NCBI GenBank assembly: GCA_964036155.1
Contig: OZ038422.1
Coordinates: 310,001-374,000, forward strand
Source of the DNA: Diploscapter coronatus
Taxonomy: Eukaryota; Nematoda; Chromadorea; Rhabditida; Rhabditidae
DNA: 64,000 bases
Direction of reading: 5' to 3'
The first letter of the stretch is position 1. Every line of letters begins with the position of its first letter. The notes below the pieces were generated by a model, which made no database searches, was not told the origin of the DNA, and was given only the letters and a program-made list of their open reading frames with translations. A program made the position numbers and the translations under genes. Of this stretch, positions 47,094 to 59,300 are shown one piece after another.

Positions 47094-49070
47094 TTACTTC
47101 TTCTTATCCTTTCTAAATATGCACCGGATCATGCCCAATGCAGCTTCCCTTACATAGTTCAGGAACAAGATCATGTAGAGCTCATAAAATATCCCCGTAG
47201 AGCATAAAGTTAGAATACACGCATTTACCAGGTCTAAATATCCAGATTGCTGTCTTTTTCAATTTTTAAAATAATTTACTCTGTGCATAAATATTGTAGA
47301 TAAAAAGAATAACTAATATCGCAATTGGTACTGACATGAATGAAAATAGTACGAAGATCTAAATTTAAAGAAAAATAATTGCAAAATTTACGAAAATATA
47401 CCTGCAAAATCGAATCTTTCATAAGGATAATTTCCATTCGACTCTTCGCAGTTGATGACATTCGTCGAAATTTACGCATTTCGGTATAAGTTACACGGGC
47501 GATATAAATAATAACTGAAAATGAGCTATTCGGAAACCGCATAACATTAAGACCTCAAGACATGCGAAATAGTGTATGGCTTGGGTAGGGTATTGACTGA
47601 TAAGATTTCTTTTCCCACACTACTTCTCATGTCGCGTGGTTTACAAGTTGCCTTTAGAAATTTTAACGACATTTTCGAATGGTTAAAATTTTCAATACTT
47701 CAAACTCAAAACGCTCTTTTCATTAAAAAATATTACCTATTCCAATCACGCCCAAAAACCCAATCCATCGCATAGCGAAATCGACGACAATTCTTTCCCA
47801 ATAAGCTCCTGTCGTGAAGTCGCTGTCGACCGTTTCAACCACAGTCCCGTAGCCACAAGCGCCCACTTCCTTTATTGACTCATAGCAGGTGTAATTCTGA
47901 AAAATAAGCAAGTGCAGGAATTTTCACCTGTTTCATTCTGATCACAAAACAGTGATTAAAATAAAATCATCTTAGACACTTCCTGTTTATCCGATTACGG
48001 TAAAAATGCGCTTTGATATTTTTCCGAATGAGTCAGGAACGTTAAAATTGTGTTTCGAGTATATTTTGTTTTTATTTTTATTTAAGGAAAAAGGCCAGAA
48101 GTTAGAACGTTTGGAATATCGATTTCTCGAAGTTTCAGTCAAATTTACTCCGAATATTTTTTAAAATTAAATTGAAAACTTGAGTAAATGTGGAAGAAAA
48201 CTTACAACATATCGATCCCAAATCTTCTGATTACAAAATACCCCATTTTGATATCGAATATTGTCGTAGATATAGATAAGTGGAGCGCCAATAAAAATGG
48301 AAAATATTATTTTCGTGGCAATGTTGATCACGATAAATTGTATGGACCTTTTCTTATAACTAACGATGGCCTTCAAGCGAGCGAGAAACATTTCACTAAA
48401 AATTCCAGAATATTTTTCAATTCACTACGAAAAATTACGTGATAACAGCCATCGATAAAAAGATAGATGAGACTAGGAGAATAACTTGGTTAGATGGATT
48501 TATGTCCAGGTAATTTAACAACCCTTCAGTTTTCAGTAGTAAAAATGGAGAATAAAAGTGCACTCTCAAGCCTGAAAATGGTCAGTTGCACAAAAAAATC
48601 TTGATTTAAATAGTGTTCTGTGCTCTTCTATATGAGTTTTTTTTTTTTTTTTTAAATTTAGAATCGACATTTGTACTCAATTTGAATTCAGACCAGACTC
48701 GAAATCAGTAAATTTTCACAACTTTAAAGTTGGCCTAAAATGTCTAACCTTCAGTCGGCATAAAAATGCACAGATTTCCGACAAATTGCAACAGAATAAA
48801 ATAATATTTGATGCTCTTGACTCGTTTTGGGCATTTGAATATCATAGCCGGAATCATGAATCCTCCCATAACTGTGAATACGAAATAGATAACGTGAAGC
48901 ATTACAGAATAAACTGGAGTTTCCTTTTGAAACGGGGGACATTCGATCATTCTCTTTGCAAATAGGCTAAATTTTCGTGTTCTGTGAAGCAAATATTCGG
49001 GAGTGTAATTTTCAGCTTCAAATTGCGGACAGATGCAGTTCAAAGGTACGCAAATATGTTTAGTAGTCAA
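47094..49070 (-). CDS. 7TM chemoreceptor-like protein, nematode Str/Srh type
   Basis: Exons: 48749-49070, 48439-48571, 48206-48395, 47737-47896, 47402-47514, 47280-47358, 47094-47233; 378 aa, all phases close. Seven hydrophobic segments are visible, beginning with YSVMLHVIYFVFTVMGGFMI. The segment FKCPKRVKSIKYYFILLQ after TM1 has the pattern (kTPk.Mk.vK..lln) of nematode Str-superfamily receptors, most like Srh/Sri. Such receptors usually act in sensory neurons. The N-terminus before IECPPF is longer than usual, so the true start may be further in. A family B hairpin sits in the intron before exon 47402-47514. A degraded sister copy lies 1.7 kb away in the same orientation. Family placement is by pattern only. 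Confidence 0.75.
47524..47655. repeat. Hairpin element, family B
   Basis: Arms CTATTCGGAAACCGCATAAC and CGCGTGGTTTACAAGTTGCC; inner stem GCGAAATAGTGTATGG against CCCACACTACTTCTCATG. Confidence 0.8.
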
Positions 49071-51170
49071 AAAGCTCGCAAATTATTGCCTTCTATATTT
49101 CAACTATATAATTTGTAGGCAAAATTCCGCAAAGACGAATTTAGACTTTTACCGAAAGAGAAAGTTTCACTTGCAGAAAGCTAGTCTGGAGCATACTGTA
49201 CGTGTTTCACTTCCAGATGGTTCAATTAGATATTTGGTGAAAATGATAAATCCCACTAAAACCATAATGACTGGTTAGAAGATTTACGTGGCATGATGTA
49301 ATTTTCTCTTTTCTTAAATAGTGATGTGATAATTTGAAGAGTCTCATACGATTAATTATAAAGATGCACATTTTATTGAATAGACTAAAAAAGTGCTGAG
49401 AAGTTGCATTTCTAAAATACAATAATTTCCCTTCGAAATAAATAGCATTAACTGAAATCAATATGCTAATTTATGAATTTCGGAATTTTTCATACCATCT
49501 TGCTTAACAAAATGAACATTGATGCTGATTTGATTTTATACATAATTTTGATAATATGATCATTTTATTTCAAATTAGTAAATCAGTAGAAATTTCGACT
49601 TCTCGGTAATATCGTTTCGATATCCCGAATATTCGAATTTGCATCCTCATTCGGCTATTTTACTCTAAAAATCTAAGAACGTTCTTCATTAGTGGTTCTA
49701 ATATTGTAAAGAAATTTCATAGGTCATAGACTCAAACAATTTAATTCTAGTTCCGGTTTTATTTCATATAATTCAATTTTATTTTGAGTTTATTCTAATT
49801 TTCAAACCTGAAACTCGTATCGGATTCTGAATATCATTCACTCTGCTATGCAGATTCATAAACATGCACATTGTTATTCAGATGCTAATTTCATATTTTT
49901 GGTGGTCCATAATTGATTGAAGAAAAGAGCGCCAAAAATCAATCTTCTTTTCAATCTACTGGCAAAGTGACTATGTGAACTATAGTATTTTTCTCTTCCT
50001 TTCTATTTCCATGCAGTCTTTCCCACTTTCGAAAGTGTTTAGCCATCTTTCCTCCCTATTCTATTATGCACTATTTAATACAGTCCAGGGTTTTTCAGCC
50101 ACTTCCCATTTGTTCCCCCTGCCAGCGACTCATAAACTTACCTGGTCGGGAGACACCGCGATCAAGAAGGCGGTTATCTGTGGCGAGGCCCGGGCATTGC
50201 ACTTCGGTCTGGGCTGACCTGCACGGCAGCTCCGAGTTGGGGTTCGCCGACGACTAAATTTTTGAGTGAGGGGCTGCGTTCGCGCGGCCCTGATTTGGAA
50301 CCTGGAATGAACGAAAAGGAGAAGAAAACATTGAATGCATGGAATGACAAGACAAAAATGGCAGTGACAATGGCACAATGAAATGACATTCGACTTTCAG
50401 CCGGATGATTCGATGATCCAAAATGTACTTCCTTCAGCAGGCCAAAACTAACTGAACGAATGTTTTAACACATTGTGAAATATCTCGTATGCTAATCGTC
50501 GATTTTTGTTGCATTCACCTTGATAACATTCAATAAATTCAGTCAAATGCGAACACTTTCGAAACAACTCACACCATTCTTTCTGTTCGTGTCATTTCCA
50601 CTGCCTGTCTGCGCTCTCTAGCATTTCATTATGTGGCTAGTGCGTTTGCAATGTCATTTGTCATACAACACAAAACCTGTATTAATATCTGTACCACACT
50701 GAGCTCTCCGGTTTTTAACCCAGTTACTCAAGGTAAATCTTGAGATTCGGTCAAGTCTCGACTTGTGTCGAATAAAGCACTTTTTGGAATCAACCTTTCT
50801 GGGGACATCCGGAAGGGAATCAAATTTCATTCTTAGACGGATTTAACTGATGGAGTGTCCCCTAGTTAAGCTCTCCGACAGTTATTGAAATGCCCTCTGT
50901 CATGTAGCTGTTGTCGCAATATGATCAAGGTGGGGCAACTACTATTTGACAGAGGGTGTCTCCCAAATGTTATTTCATTCTACTTTCATCTTCCTACCTT
51001 ATCCCTAACTGTAGTCTCCGTCTTCTGTCATATAATAGCTGCCTCAAGGTAGCGTTTATTAGCGAAGTAAGAAATAACGACTTTTATACCAAAATTCAGT
51101 TCCGTGAAAAAGAGTTTGTTCAAAGTAGACTGTTATTATTCCCCAAATATTATTTTAGCAAATAAATGCT

Positions 51171-51372
51171 TCCTAGGCAGTCATAGGGGGAACGATCGTC
51201 AGAAACCCCTTGCGACCTACCCCCTATATATTCTCTTAAGAATTTTGTATCTCTAATCAATCAATAACGTAAAGTTCAAATTTGCGACCTACCTCACCAT
51301 ACAAAATCCTCCCTCCGCGAACTACCTCCCATAGATTTTTTTCGTCTGACGAAAGTGCTCCCTAGGTCTGTG
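51171..51372. repeat. CCTAGG-ended element, family C
   Basis: Starts TCCTAGGCAGTCATAGGGGG and ends GAAAGTGCTCCCTAGGTCTG; contains two near copies of the GCGACCTACC module in the same orientation. Confidence 0.75.
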
Positions 51373-51500
51373 TCCCAGGTTTGTTTTGAAATAAAATATT
51401 TTAAAGAGTTTATTTCAGTTACAAATATCCCTTATCACTTTTGGATTTCTTCGAGAGTTGTCTATATCATGTATATCGCGTTATTATTGATTCGAAAAAA

Positions 51501-51606
51501 ACGTCGATATTCTTGGAGCAACTAGAATTCGAATTTGGAGGAGCGAAATAATCGTGTAGAAGAGAAGCGAGAGACGAATAGCGTAATTTTAGATATCGAC
51601 GCGTTT
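51501..51606. repeat. Hairpin element, family E
   Basis: AACGTCGATATTCTTGGAGC to GATATCGACGCGTT, interior GAATTTGGAGGAGCGAAATA as in the 58-kb copy. Confidence 0.8.
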
Positions 51607-51727
51607 TTCCCTAATTAATAATACAGGTAGAGTACAAATAAGGTATAGGTATGATTTTCGGTTCCTACGAGCAGCCCTGTGCTTGAAATGTATCGTAATA
51701 ATAAATCATTTTGATCAATTTATTCAA

Positions 51728-54700
51728 TTAAAAATGCTCAACAGTCTCTAGACTATCGGATGAAATCAATTCTAGATTATTCTGGGCCTTTCTTTTTCTC
51801 AAAACTGAAAAATTTCGATCATTATTGTCCTTCGTGAGATCGTAGTTTGTAAACTCTGTCAATGTTATGGAACTCGGTCCAGAACTCGTGCTACAATCCG
51901 AATTTCTACTTTCACTCCAATAAAATTTCGGAAGCCATATTTGATATCCTCTTTCCGCCATCTAAAAATATTTTTTTGCAAAAAAAATCATAGGCAGACC
52001 TAGGGAGAACTTAAGACAGGATAGCGGTCGTGCGACCTACCCTATATAATATTTCCTTCGTAGTTCTATGTACAAAAATATTGTATCTATAAACTTGAAT
52101 TGTCAAAAAATTTCTCCATTCTGAATGAAGTCATAGTCGAAATTTTCTCCTACGACCCACGCCCCGTATATTTTGAGTCCAACTCGAATGCTCCCTAGGT
52201 CTGATCATAAGACCATTTGCTAACCACTTTGACCGTGTAATATGATACGAGCTCGAAGAGGAATAGCGTTAGGCCCAAAGATAGTCCAGAGACAAGCGCC
52301 CAAAAGGCGCCTTGACATCGATTCAAGTTGAGATAGCCTGCATTTGCATTGTTATGTTAGGTGAAATGACGACCTGGATAATCGCTATTTCGCTACCCAT
52401 AAAATAGTATGGGGAAAAAGATTTCCCCTACCTCGCCCTATACTCTTAACTCTGGGTAACGAAGTGATGGATTATCCAAATTGGCAGTAAAATAGGGTTG
52501 TTTTAAAAAACGTCTAACAACTTAACATGAAACAATTGCAACTGTGGTGCTAAATACCATAAGCTAAAACAATTACCTTTAGGCCCTGATTCGTAAAACG
52601 TATAATTACAAATTGTCGAGTTCATAGCGACGTTAAAGCGGTACTCCTCTTTCCATTTCTCATTGAAACCTCGTTCTAGAAGTTCGCGAATTCTGAAAAG
52701 TATTGATATCTTTCTTATTTAACTTTGAAGCTATTTTATTGAAGTTAATTTAAAGCAAAATGCAACGTCTATTATAATCTATTCAGATAAAATTTTCATA
52801 GAATCCTTACCTCATGCTAACGAAACTCGAATACGGTGAGTTTTTCGCTAGAGGAATTGATAGGTAAACAGGCAAAATACCATCAGGTAACAATTCAATG
52901 CGGCAATCCATATAGTCGAAATAGCTCAAAGTGTTCATCGGTCCAAACAAGACATATCCTTGATTTGAGGCGACTAACTCCACTCCTAAAATTATCTTGT
53001 TTGCTATTTTTTTTTATCTATTTGTTAAAATGCTAGTTTTAGTTAGTTTCTTTAAAAAAAAACTGATTTTTTGCTATTTTATGTTAGTTTGAATATTTTT
53101 TGTTAACTCAACTTTATCTAGGCCATCCACATAGATTACCCTTTGATTAACGCTAATTTCACGCCATAACTCCTTGTAGACCGTTAATTCCGACCTCTAG
53201 AATTAGCTAATTTAAACAAAAATGTTAGAAAATCGCGTTTTACCGCTATCATTTCAGTTCTTGTCAGTGAATTTCCATCCATAACGATGATGAATTTGCC
53301 TTGCTTGACCAAATGAACGAGTTGTTCGATGGCTAAAGATCGCTAGTTTGAAATATGCGTTTTATGAACTAGCAAGCACGTACTAGTGAAAGGCCTAGCA
53401 GCTTTGTCAACTGCAAAGAATGCTACTAAGCTTCCTGTGAAAGTGGCCATCAAGGTTAACGAAGCCAGCCACCACATAGCCACTAGAATTCGGCAACTAA
53501 TAGATTTAGGTTGCTCTGGCAGGCCTGAAATAATATTTATGAAATTGGCTAAAATAATAAAAGTATAGTGTTGATGCCGAAATCTGAGAGGTCTAAACGA
53601 GGGGAGAAAGAAGCGACTTTAGGCCAGTCTCTCCTTTTCCCGTGTTATTTCTCGGTTTTCTAACCATTAAAGGTAACCGTGCACCACTTTGCACGCCTCC
53701 CAAATTTCGGCATCAACAATAATTAAGCCACCTTGCTGCACCAAAATCGAGTAATAAATCCAGAAAGATTGAAATAGATGCACTCTAGGCTCATCGTACA
53801 CTCCATGCAGCGCTATTGTTAGAAGTACATGAACTATTCCCGAGATAATTATAGCTCCTGCTGTTATAAGCCAGACCTAAATTAACATAAATTTGGTTAT
53901 TTTCATTAGCGCTACAATTTTAGCTATTAGGTCTAAGCAGAGCCTAAGCCAAATCCTCGATGCGGACCCTTCTTGAGCCTAGATTTTTGCGTTGAAATTC
54001 CACTCCAGACCCCCATATGTATCAGTTTTCTATAGGAAATTTGTGTTTCACAGACCCCCTCCCCTATATTTTTCCGTTATGGCTGAAGAACTACCTAGGC
54101 TTGTCTACTATTATTCTAATTATGTTAAATAAGCATATTTAAAAAAAAAAAAAAAAAGTAGATAATACCGTCAGGGAAAAGGGTTCCATAACGATCAGAA
54201 ATCTCTTGTCTTCGTACTCGTCCGGGGATTGAATCAACATTCCGGTGAACTCGAATTCGAAAGGATAGGTTAGATCCGAAACCACGTTTCTATCATAGTC
54301 CATAATCGCGCCGCCGGCTATGATATCTACTTCCTGAAATATACATTTTAAATACTGATTTATTCTTTTGAGTTCATACATTTCTCGCTAGCATTCCGAA
54401 AGCTCCCGTCCAAGTGCGATTTATCATTGTGCCCCATAGGTGGTCGTTGGTTTCGATTATCTTAAATTTAAGTTTCATAGATTTAAACTTCAATCACGTC
54501 TTATTAAAAGTTTCGGTTATATATAAAATATAGTGAAAATGATCTGTTTGACTCTAAAATACCATTTAAAGTGGCAAGTTGAAAAATATCGTTACATCGT
54601 TGAGGTCAAAATAGTATAGGATTTGTTAGATAAAGTATTCCCTTCCTTTATAATTTTGTAAGCAACGTGATGTAATGATAATTTGGAAACCGCGAAATCA

Positions 54701-55468
54701 TGAGACGTTGAGAAATAATGTGGAGAAAAGAAAGCCTATCACCCCCCACACTCTATCCTAGCCCTATACTATTTCGCATTATGTATCGTGGTCTCGAGGT
54801 CTCCAAATAGCCCCCGATGTAAGTATTGCATTGACTTTCCCGGGTTGCCCATGTAGAATCATATATTAAAATGTTGAAAGTCTTAAATGTATGCCTCATA
54901 AGTCAGATTAAGCAGGTGTCCGATATCCTTCAAAATCTCTATCACGATCCCCGGATTATAGCCGATTTGCCTGGGTGCGGCCTCGGAGAAATTCACATAA
55001 TTTACATATGGTGGTTCGATCGTTGGAACTAATATTCGTAAAGTTCGATTTTTCAATTTCGAATAGTTTTTATTATAGTGCCCTGTGACCTAAATATTTA
55101 TTTGAAATAAAAAAATGAATGTTGAATCACCATAAATGCAGAATCGTCGATATAATCCTTGGTGTCGGTGGTATTTTCTTGCGTGAGTTCTAAACGATGT
55201 CCTTTATGATTTAATTGGGTTATAATCAAATGAAGTTTTCATTTGAAACATTAATATTTTAAACTGTGTTAAACTCACTATTGTTAATAATATCTATCGC
55301 TTCAGCTACGTTGGGAATCGCACTTTGGACATCCATGTCATCTGCCTTTTGAGTGATGTAAAACTTTACCCCTTGACGAGTATGACACGCAATAAAACAC
55401 ATCATGTTATAAGTTAGAAATATTAAGGCTTCGAGGTATTTAGATTTAAATATATCTGTCAATATCAT
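51728..55468 (-). CDS. Short ionotropic glutamate receptor-like channel (IR type, no ATD)
   Basis: Ligand-gated cation channel family. 13 exons, 592 aa: 55279-55468, 55131-55189, 54895-55089, 54380-54487, 54169-54333, 53732-53876, 53384-53524, 53244-53332, 53140-53196, 52811-52977, 52577-52692, 52225-52337, 51728-51961. Signal-like N-terminus, then S1 from about residue 95 (LKNRTLRILVPTIEPPY), with DIIAGGAIMDYDR (R199 in the ligand-arginine position). TM1 at about 240-262; pore SFWIYYSILVQQG (276-288); TM3 with TFTGSLVAF (315-323) in place of SYTANLAAF. S2 includes IPLAKNSPYSSFVSMRIREL; TM4 is LSLGLTLFLFELVSYY; Ser-rich cytoplasmic tail. Only about 95 residues precede S1, so the 350-400 residue amino-terminal domain of classical receptors is absent. 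Intron 3 appears to be GC-AG. The starts of exons 4 (54487) and 10 (52977) use unusual AG acceptors and are less sure. Confidence 0.87.
51996..52202. repeat. CCTAGG-ended element, family C, in a receptor intron
   Basis: AGACCTAGGGAGAACTTAAG to GAATGCTCCCTAGGTCT with GCGACCTACCC inside. Confidence 0.75.
52373..52482. repeat. Hairpin element in a receptor intron
   Basis: Arms TGGATAATCGCTATTTCGC and GAAGTGATGGATTATCCA; inner stem AAAATAGTATGGGGAAA against a CCCCTACCTCGCCCTATACT side. Confidence 0.7.
53571..53716. repeat. Inverted-repeat element, family D
   Basis: Ends TTGATGCCGAAATCTGAGAG and CTCCCAAATTTCGGCATCAA; centre CTCCTTTTCCCGTGTTATTT. It fills most of the receptor intron 53525-53731. 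Sister copy 61929-62072. Confidence 0.9.
53929..54106. repeat. Worn CCTAGG-type element, family C
   Basis: TTAGGTCTAAGCAGAGCCTA at the left, CACAGACCCCCTCCCCTATA inside and ACTACCTAGGCTTGTC at the right; between receptor exons. Confidence 0.5.
54680..54813. repeat. Hairpin element, family B, in a receptor intron
   Basis: Arms ATTTGGAAACCGCGAAATC and GGTCTCGAGGTCTCCAAATA; contains CCTATACTATTTCGC. Confidence 0.8.
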
Positions 55469-56354
55469 GTGATGTAGGTATCAGAAATGTCCACTTACTG
55501 AACCTAAATTTAAAATTTCAATTTCTTATTTGCCTCTCGATGAAATTCAAACCACTATTTCTTTCCAAAACAATGCCCAAGTATTTTGTATAGGCTCTTT
55601 TCTTCTCGCATAATTACAGACTATTTCAACCACAAACACTTATTATCTAGGGTCATTCAGTGTAGTGGCTCTTGTTCTATTATTGACTTTTCCATATTCT
55701 GGTCAAGATTCAAATTTAATTTCAAAGTTTTAACTTTTAATTTCAGCTCCAAAAATAATTAATTTTCAAAATCGTCAATTTTGATCTCTGATTCATTGAA
55801 ATTTCCCGATTCCATAAAAATAGCCTCGATTTGCAAAGTTTGCTTATGTCGGATGTGTCACACATTCTCTTGTCTGTCTCCAAGCCCCGCCCCCTTTTGC
55901 TTTCATAAACATTTCTGCAAACACGTCACACGCTTTTATGTCTTTCATTCTGGTCAGAAGCCTCTGTATACATATGTAGTTTTCACGTTTTTCGTTTTCA
56001 TCAGGTTTTTTTGTCGATAATGCTTGTAGAAGCTGCAACGACGATGACAATGCGCCTGACATCTCTTGAAATTGTATATCTTTAACCTTTCACAATTATT
56101 CCATAAAATGCATTTTATAGCACTTTGATAATTCGTCATACGCTCGGATTTATCACCTTTTAACAACGATCTCTATATTTTATGCCTATGTTGATAAAGT
56201 CTAAAATGGCATTTTTCCGTCAAATGTTCATTAAAATTTTACAGCTCGCATGCATGTTCACTATCTGCATTATCTCATTGATCTACACCACCAATAAAAT
56301 CCACATTTAAAAAGCGGGTTATTTTTATAAATAATTAATATTTTCAGGTAATAT
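55469..56354. promoter_or_regulatory. Divergent spacer between the glutamate receptor and the zinc transporter
   Basis: 886 bp holding both 5' regions. A TTTTCAG acceptor (56345-56347) lies 7 bases before the transporter ATG with no upstream exon visible, as expected for a trans-splice site. No TATA box or recognised metal-response element core (TGCRCNC) was noted by eye. Confidence 0.45.
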
Positions 56355-59300
56355 ATGGTACCTTCACCACATGAACAAGATTCATCGGATTCAACATCGA
56401 ATTCGAAAAAACCATCTGCAAATTTCACGGACAAAATGTCGTCTCCTCTAATTGTAAGCTGGGTTTTTTTTTCTAGTTTTATTTAAAAGGTGAATTGGAT
56501 TTTTTAAATGCAGTATATTCCAATAAGTTTTAAAGGGCGTTATTTTCAATGAATTTTCAAAATGGGCGTATTATCCGAAACATTTAAAATATGCCGTATT
56601 TTCCAAATTATTTCAAAAGGAGGTAGCATTTACAAATTGTTGAATAAAAGTATATTTTAGAGCAAATTAGAGGCGTCGGACGACTGTGGTCACAATGACA
56701 TGAAAATCGAGGAGGCCTTGAATTTGAGCAAGATCCCGCTGAAGGTTAATGTGCCTCAACAGTAAGTTATTTTTATTCTTTGAAAATTTGTTACCTAATT
56801 ACAGACACAGACCGAACTAAATATCATAAATTTGATTTGAATATGAAGCGGCAACAGCTATATGACGATCCATTCATTATTAAATGACGGACTTTTTCTC
56901 TTTATTTCCTAAATCCTATTTCTTTTAGGGAATTTGCAACAAGAAAGAAAAAAAAGTCCGTTATTTAGTAATGAACGAGTCGTCAGGTCATCATATAGAA
57001 ACTGTCGTATGAAACTTAATGAAACATATTCTTTTTATCTCTTTCATACACGTTTTTTGTTAGAATTCATGTATCCCCTAAACAACTGGTCTCAAATAAT
57101 AGAAATCACTATGCTCATTTGAATAATTACAAACACACGCATTTAATTTCAGGAAACATAACACCAAACTGATGCTGATGATATCGATGACTTTGGGGTT
57201 CTTCTTCATCGAGTTGATCACCGGTAACACATTATTCAATCATTTACAGCCCTGATTCGAGGATTAAAAACTGTCTTCGAACTTAAATGAATTTAATTCG
57301 GACTTTAGGGTTCCTATGCCGATCCATCGCGTTACTCGCGGACGCTTATCACATGCTTTCGGATGTCATGTCGCTATGCGTCGCGTTACTGTGCGTTTCG
57401 GTAGGTTTTAAAATTACTCATAAAATAAAATATCGTTACTTTTAAATACTGATGATGAATTCTCGGACGCAACATAAATATAATAATGCATGAATACGGT
57501 TTAAAATAATGTCTATAAAATATCAGATATATTCTTCAAATACTTTATTCATCAAATTGAATGATACGAATTTCACAAACACCATGCCATTATCAGCGCA
57601 TTTTGTTGACATTTCGTTCAAATCGTTTTCTTGAATCATCTTCGCGTCCTTCAAACTCAGACTCGCATTATTCCTTGTTTGCATAAAGGCTTACAGCATT
57701 AAAGCGAGACTTTATCAAACTTTTAAACTTCAAAATTAAATATGGCTAAACAAAATGAAAATAACTTTAAATTGCGTAAATTATTGCTAAAAGCGACTTC
57801 AATCAACTAATCATAAAATAAACATTACTCTATTTCAAATCAACTTCCAGATCGCGAACAAAGTCTCCTCCTCGAGCAGCTTTGGATGGGTGCGTGCCGA
57901 AGTTATCGGAGCGATGTTCAACGGCGTTTTCCTTCTGACCGTCTGCTTCAACATCCTCATGGAAGCGCTAGGGAGAATCGTGCACCCGAGGATGATGAAG
58001 GATCCGCTATATGTAAGGAAAAATTTGAATATCCTATAAATAAAATTCTTAAATTATGTGAAGCGTCCATATTATTACTTGAAGAGAAAGTCGATATTCA
58101 TTCCGCAATTAGAATTCGAATTTGGAGGAGCGAAATAGCGAGTCGCGTAGAAAAGAAACGAGAGACGAATAGCGCAATTTTTTTTTGGATATCGACGTTT
58201 TCTCCAATCAAAGATGATAATAATCATTCAAAAGGAATGAGTACGTTATGCGTAAGAAAAATTCGAATGTGTTTAGACATCTCCTTAATTGAAATGAAAA
58301 GTTAAATAATAATTGAAAGATAAATATATCCTCTGAATGCAAAAATAAGAAACCAATATGCCTGCAACTTGAAGTTACTTGAAAAATAGCATTATAATTA
58401 TCAAAAAATTAATACGTTTTATGTGATGGCTAGATTAAAATAATCCAACCTTAAAATGAATTATATGAAAAGCACATATCACGAATTAGTTCCATGAATT
58501 ATGAAAACTTTTTACAGTTTCTATAGTGACATGTTTGGATATTAGAAAAAAACGGCCTCTTGTATTCCGCACCCACATCCAATTTTTTTCTTTTCCCCTA
58601 CCTCCGTCCCTCCCCCTCTCTCCTCACAAAGTCGGTGTGAAATACAAATGAGTGTAGGTATGGAATGCAAAAGACCGAAAAAGTATCAGCTCATCTTTTA
58701 TACTTCAGGTCTTAATCGTAGGAATCATCGGCCTATGCATTAACGTAATCGGGATGTGTGTATTCAGCGGTCATGATCACGGTGGAGACGATGGAGGGCA
58801 TGGACATTCGCACGCAGTTCCTGGACTTAAGGTACGAATTTGAGATTTATTTTTTATCGAAATTAGTAACTATTATTTCAAGCCGTGATATCGATAGTGT
58901 GTGCTATATAATCAAATTCAGAATTCTTTATCATAAAATATACATGATTTTAAAACGTACTTCGACTATGAGCTTTATATTCATTGACTCTTACATATCG
59001 AGGTAAAAAGTAAATGTGCGTTGCAAATAAATCCCCGAAAATTTTTAAATATAGAAAAGTAATTTCAGACACTCTTCAAAAAGAAGAATGGCCATTCGCA
59101 TTCTCACAACCATAAGCATGACAAACACGACGCTGAAAACGGCCACTGTCACTCCCATTCCGAGGACCACGAGCACCACCACCACGAGAATTTGGAATTG
59201 AGGGACGAGGTGAATATGATAAATTTTATATTTCTACCAGCTTTCGAAACAGATCTATCTCTATTTAAACTCAGTTTTATAGAGGTAAAAGATCTTATCT

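Larger units (their letters stand above)
49071..51727. other. Spacer with repeats
   Basis: No supported exon chain. Contains a GC-rich island at about 50100-50300 with short open frames but no recognisable product; an inverted repeat near 50880-50972 (GACAGTTATTGAAATGCCCT / TACTATTTGACAGAGGGTGTC); family C 51171-51372; dispersed repeat 51410-51482; and family E 51501-51606. Confidence 0.5.

Noticed and set aside
49975..50378. Overlapping frames on both strands in a GC-rich patch
   Set aside because: No recognisable product and no supporting exons; may be a repeat or a CpG-rich spacer.
55844..56166. Cysteine-containing frames in the divergent spacer
   Set aside because: They overlap both 5' regions, lack signal peptides or domains, and conflict with each other in strand.
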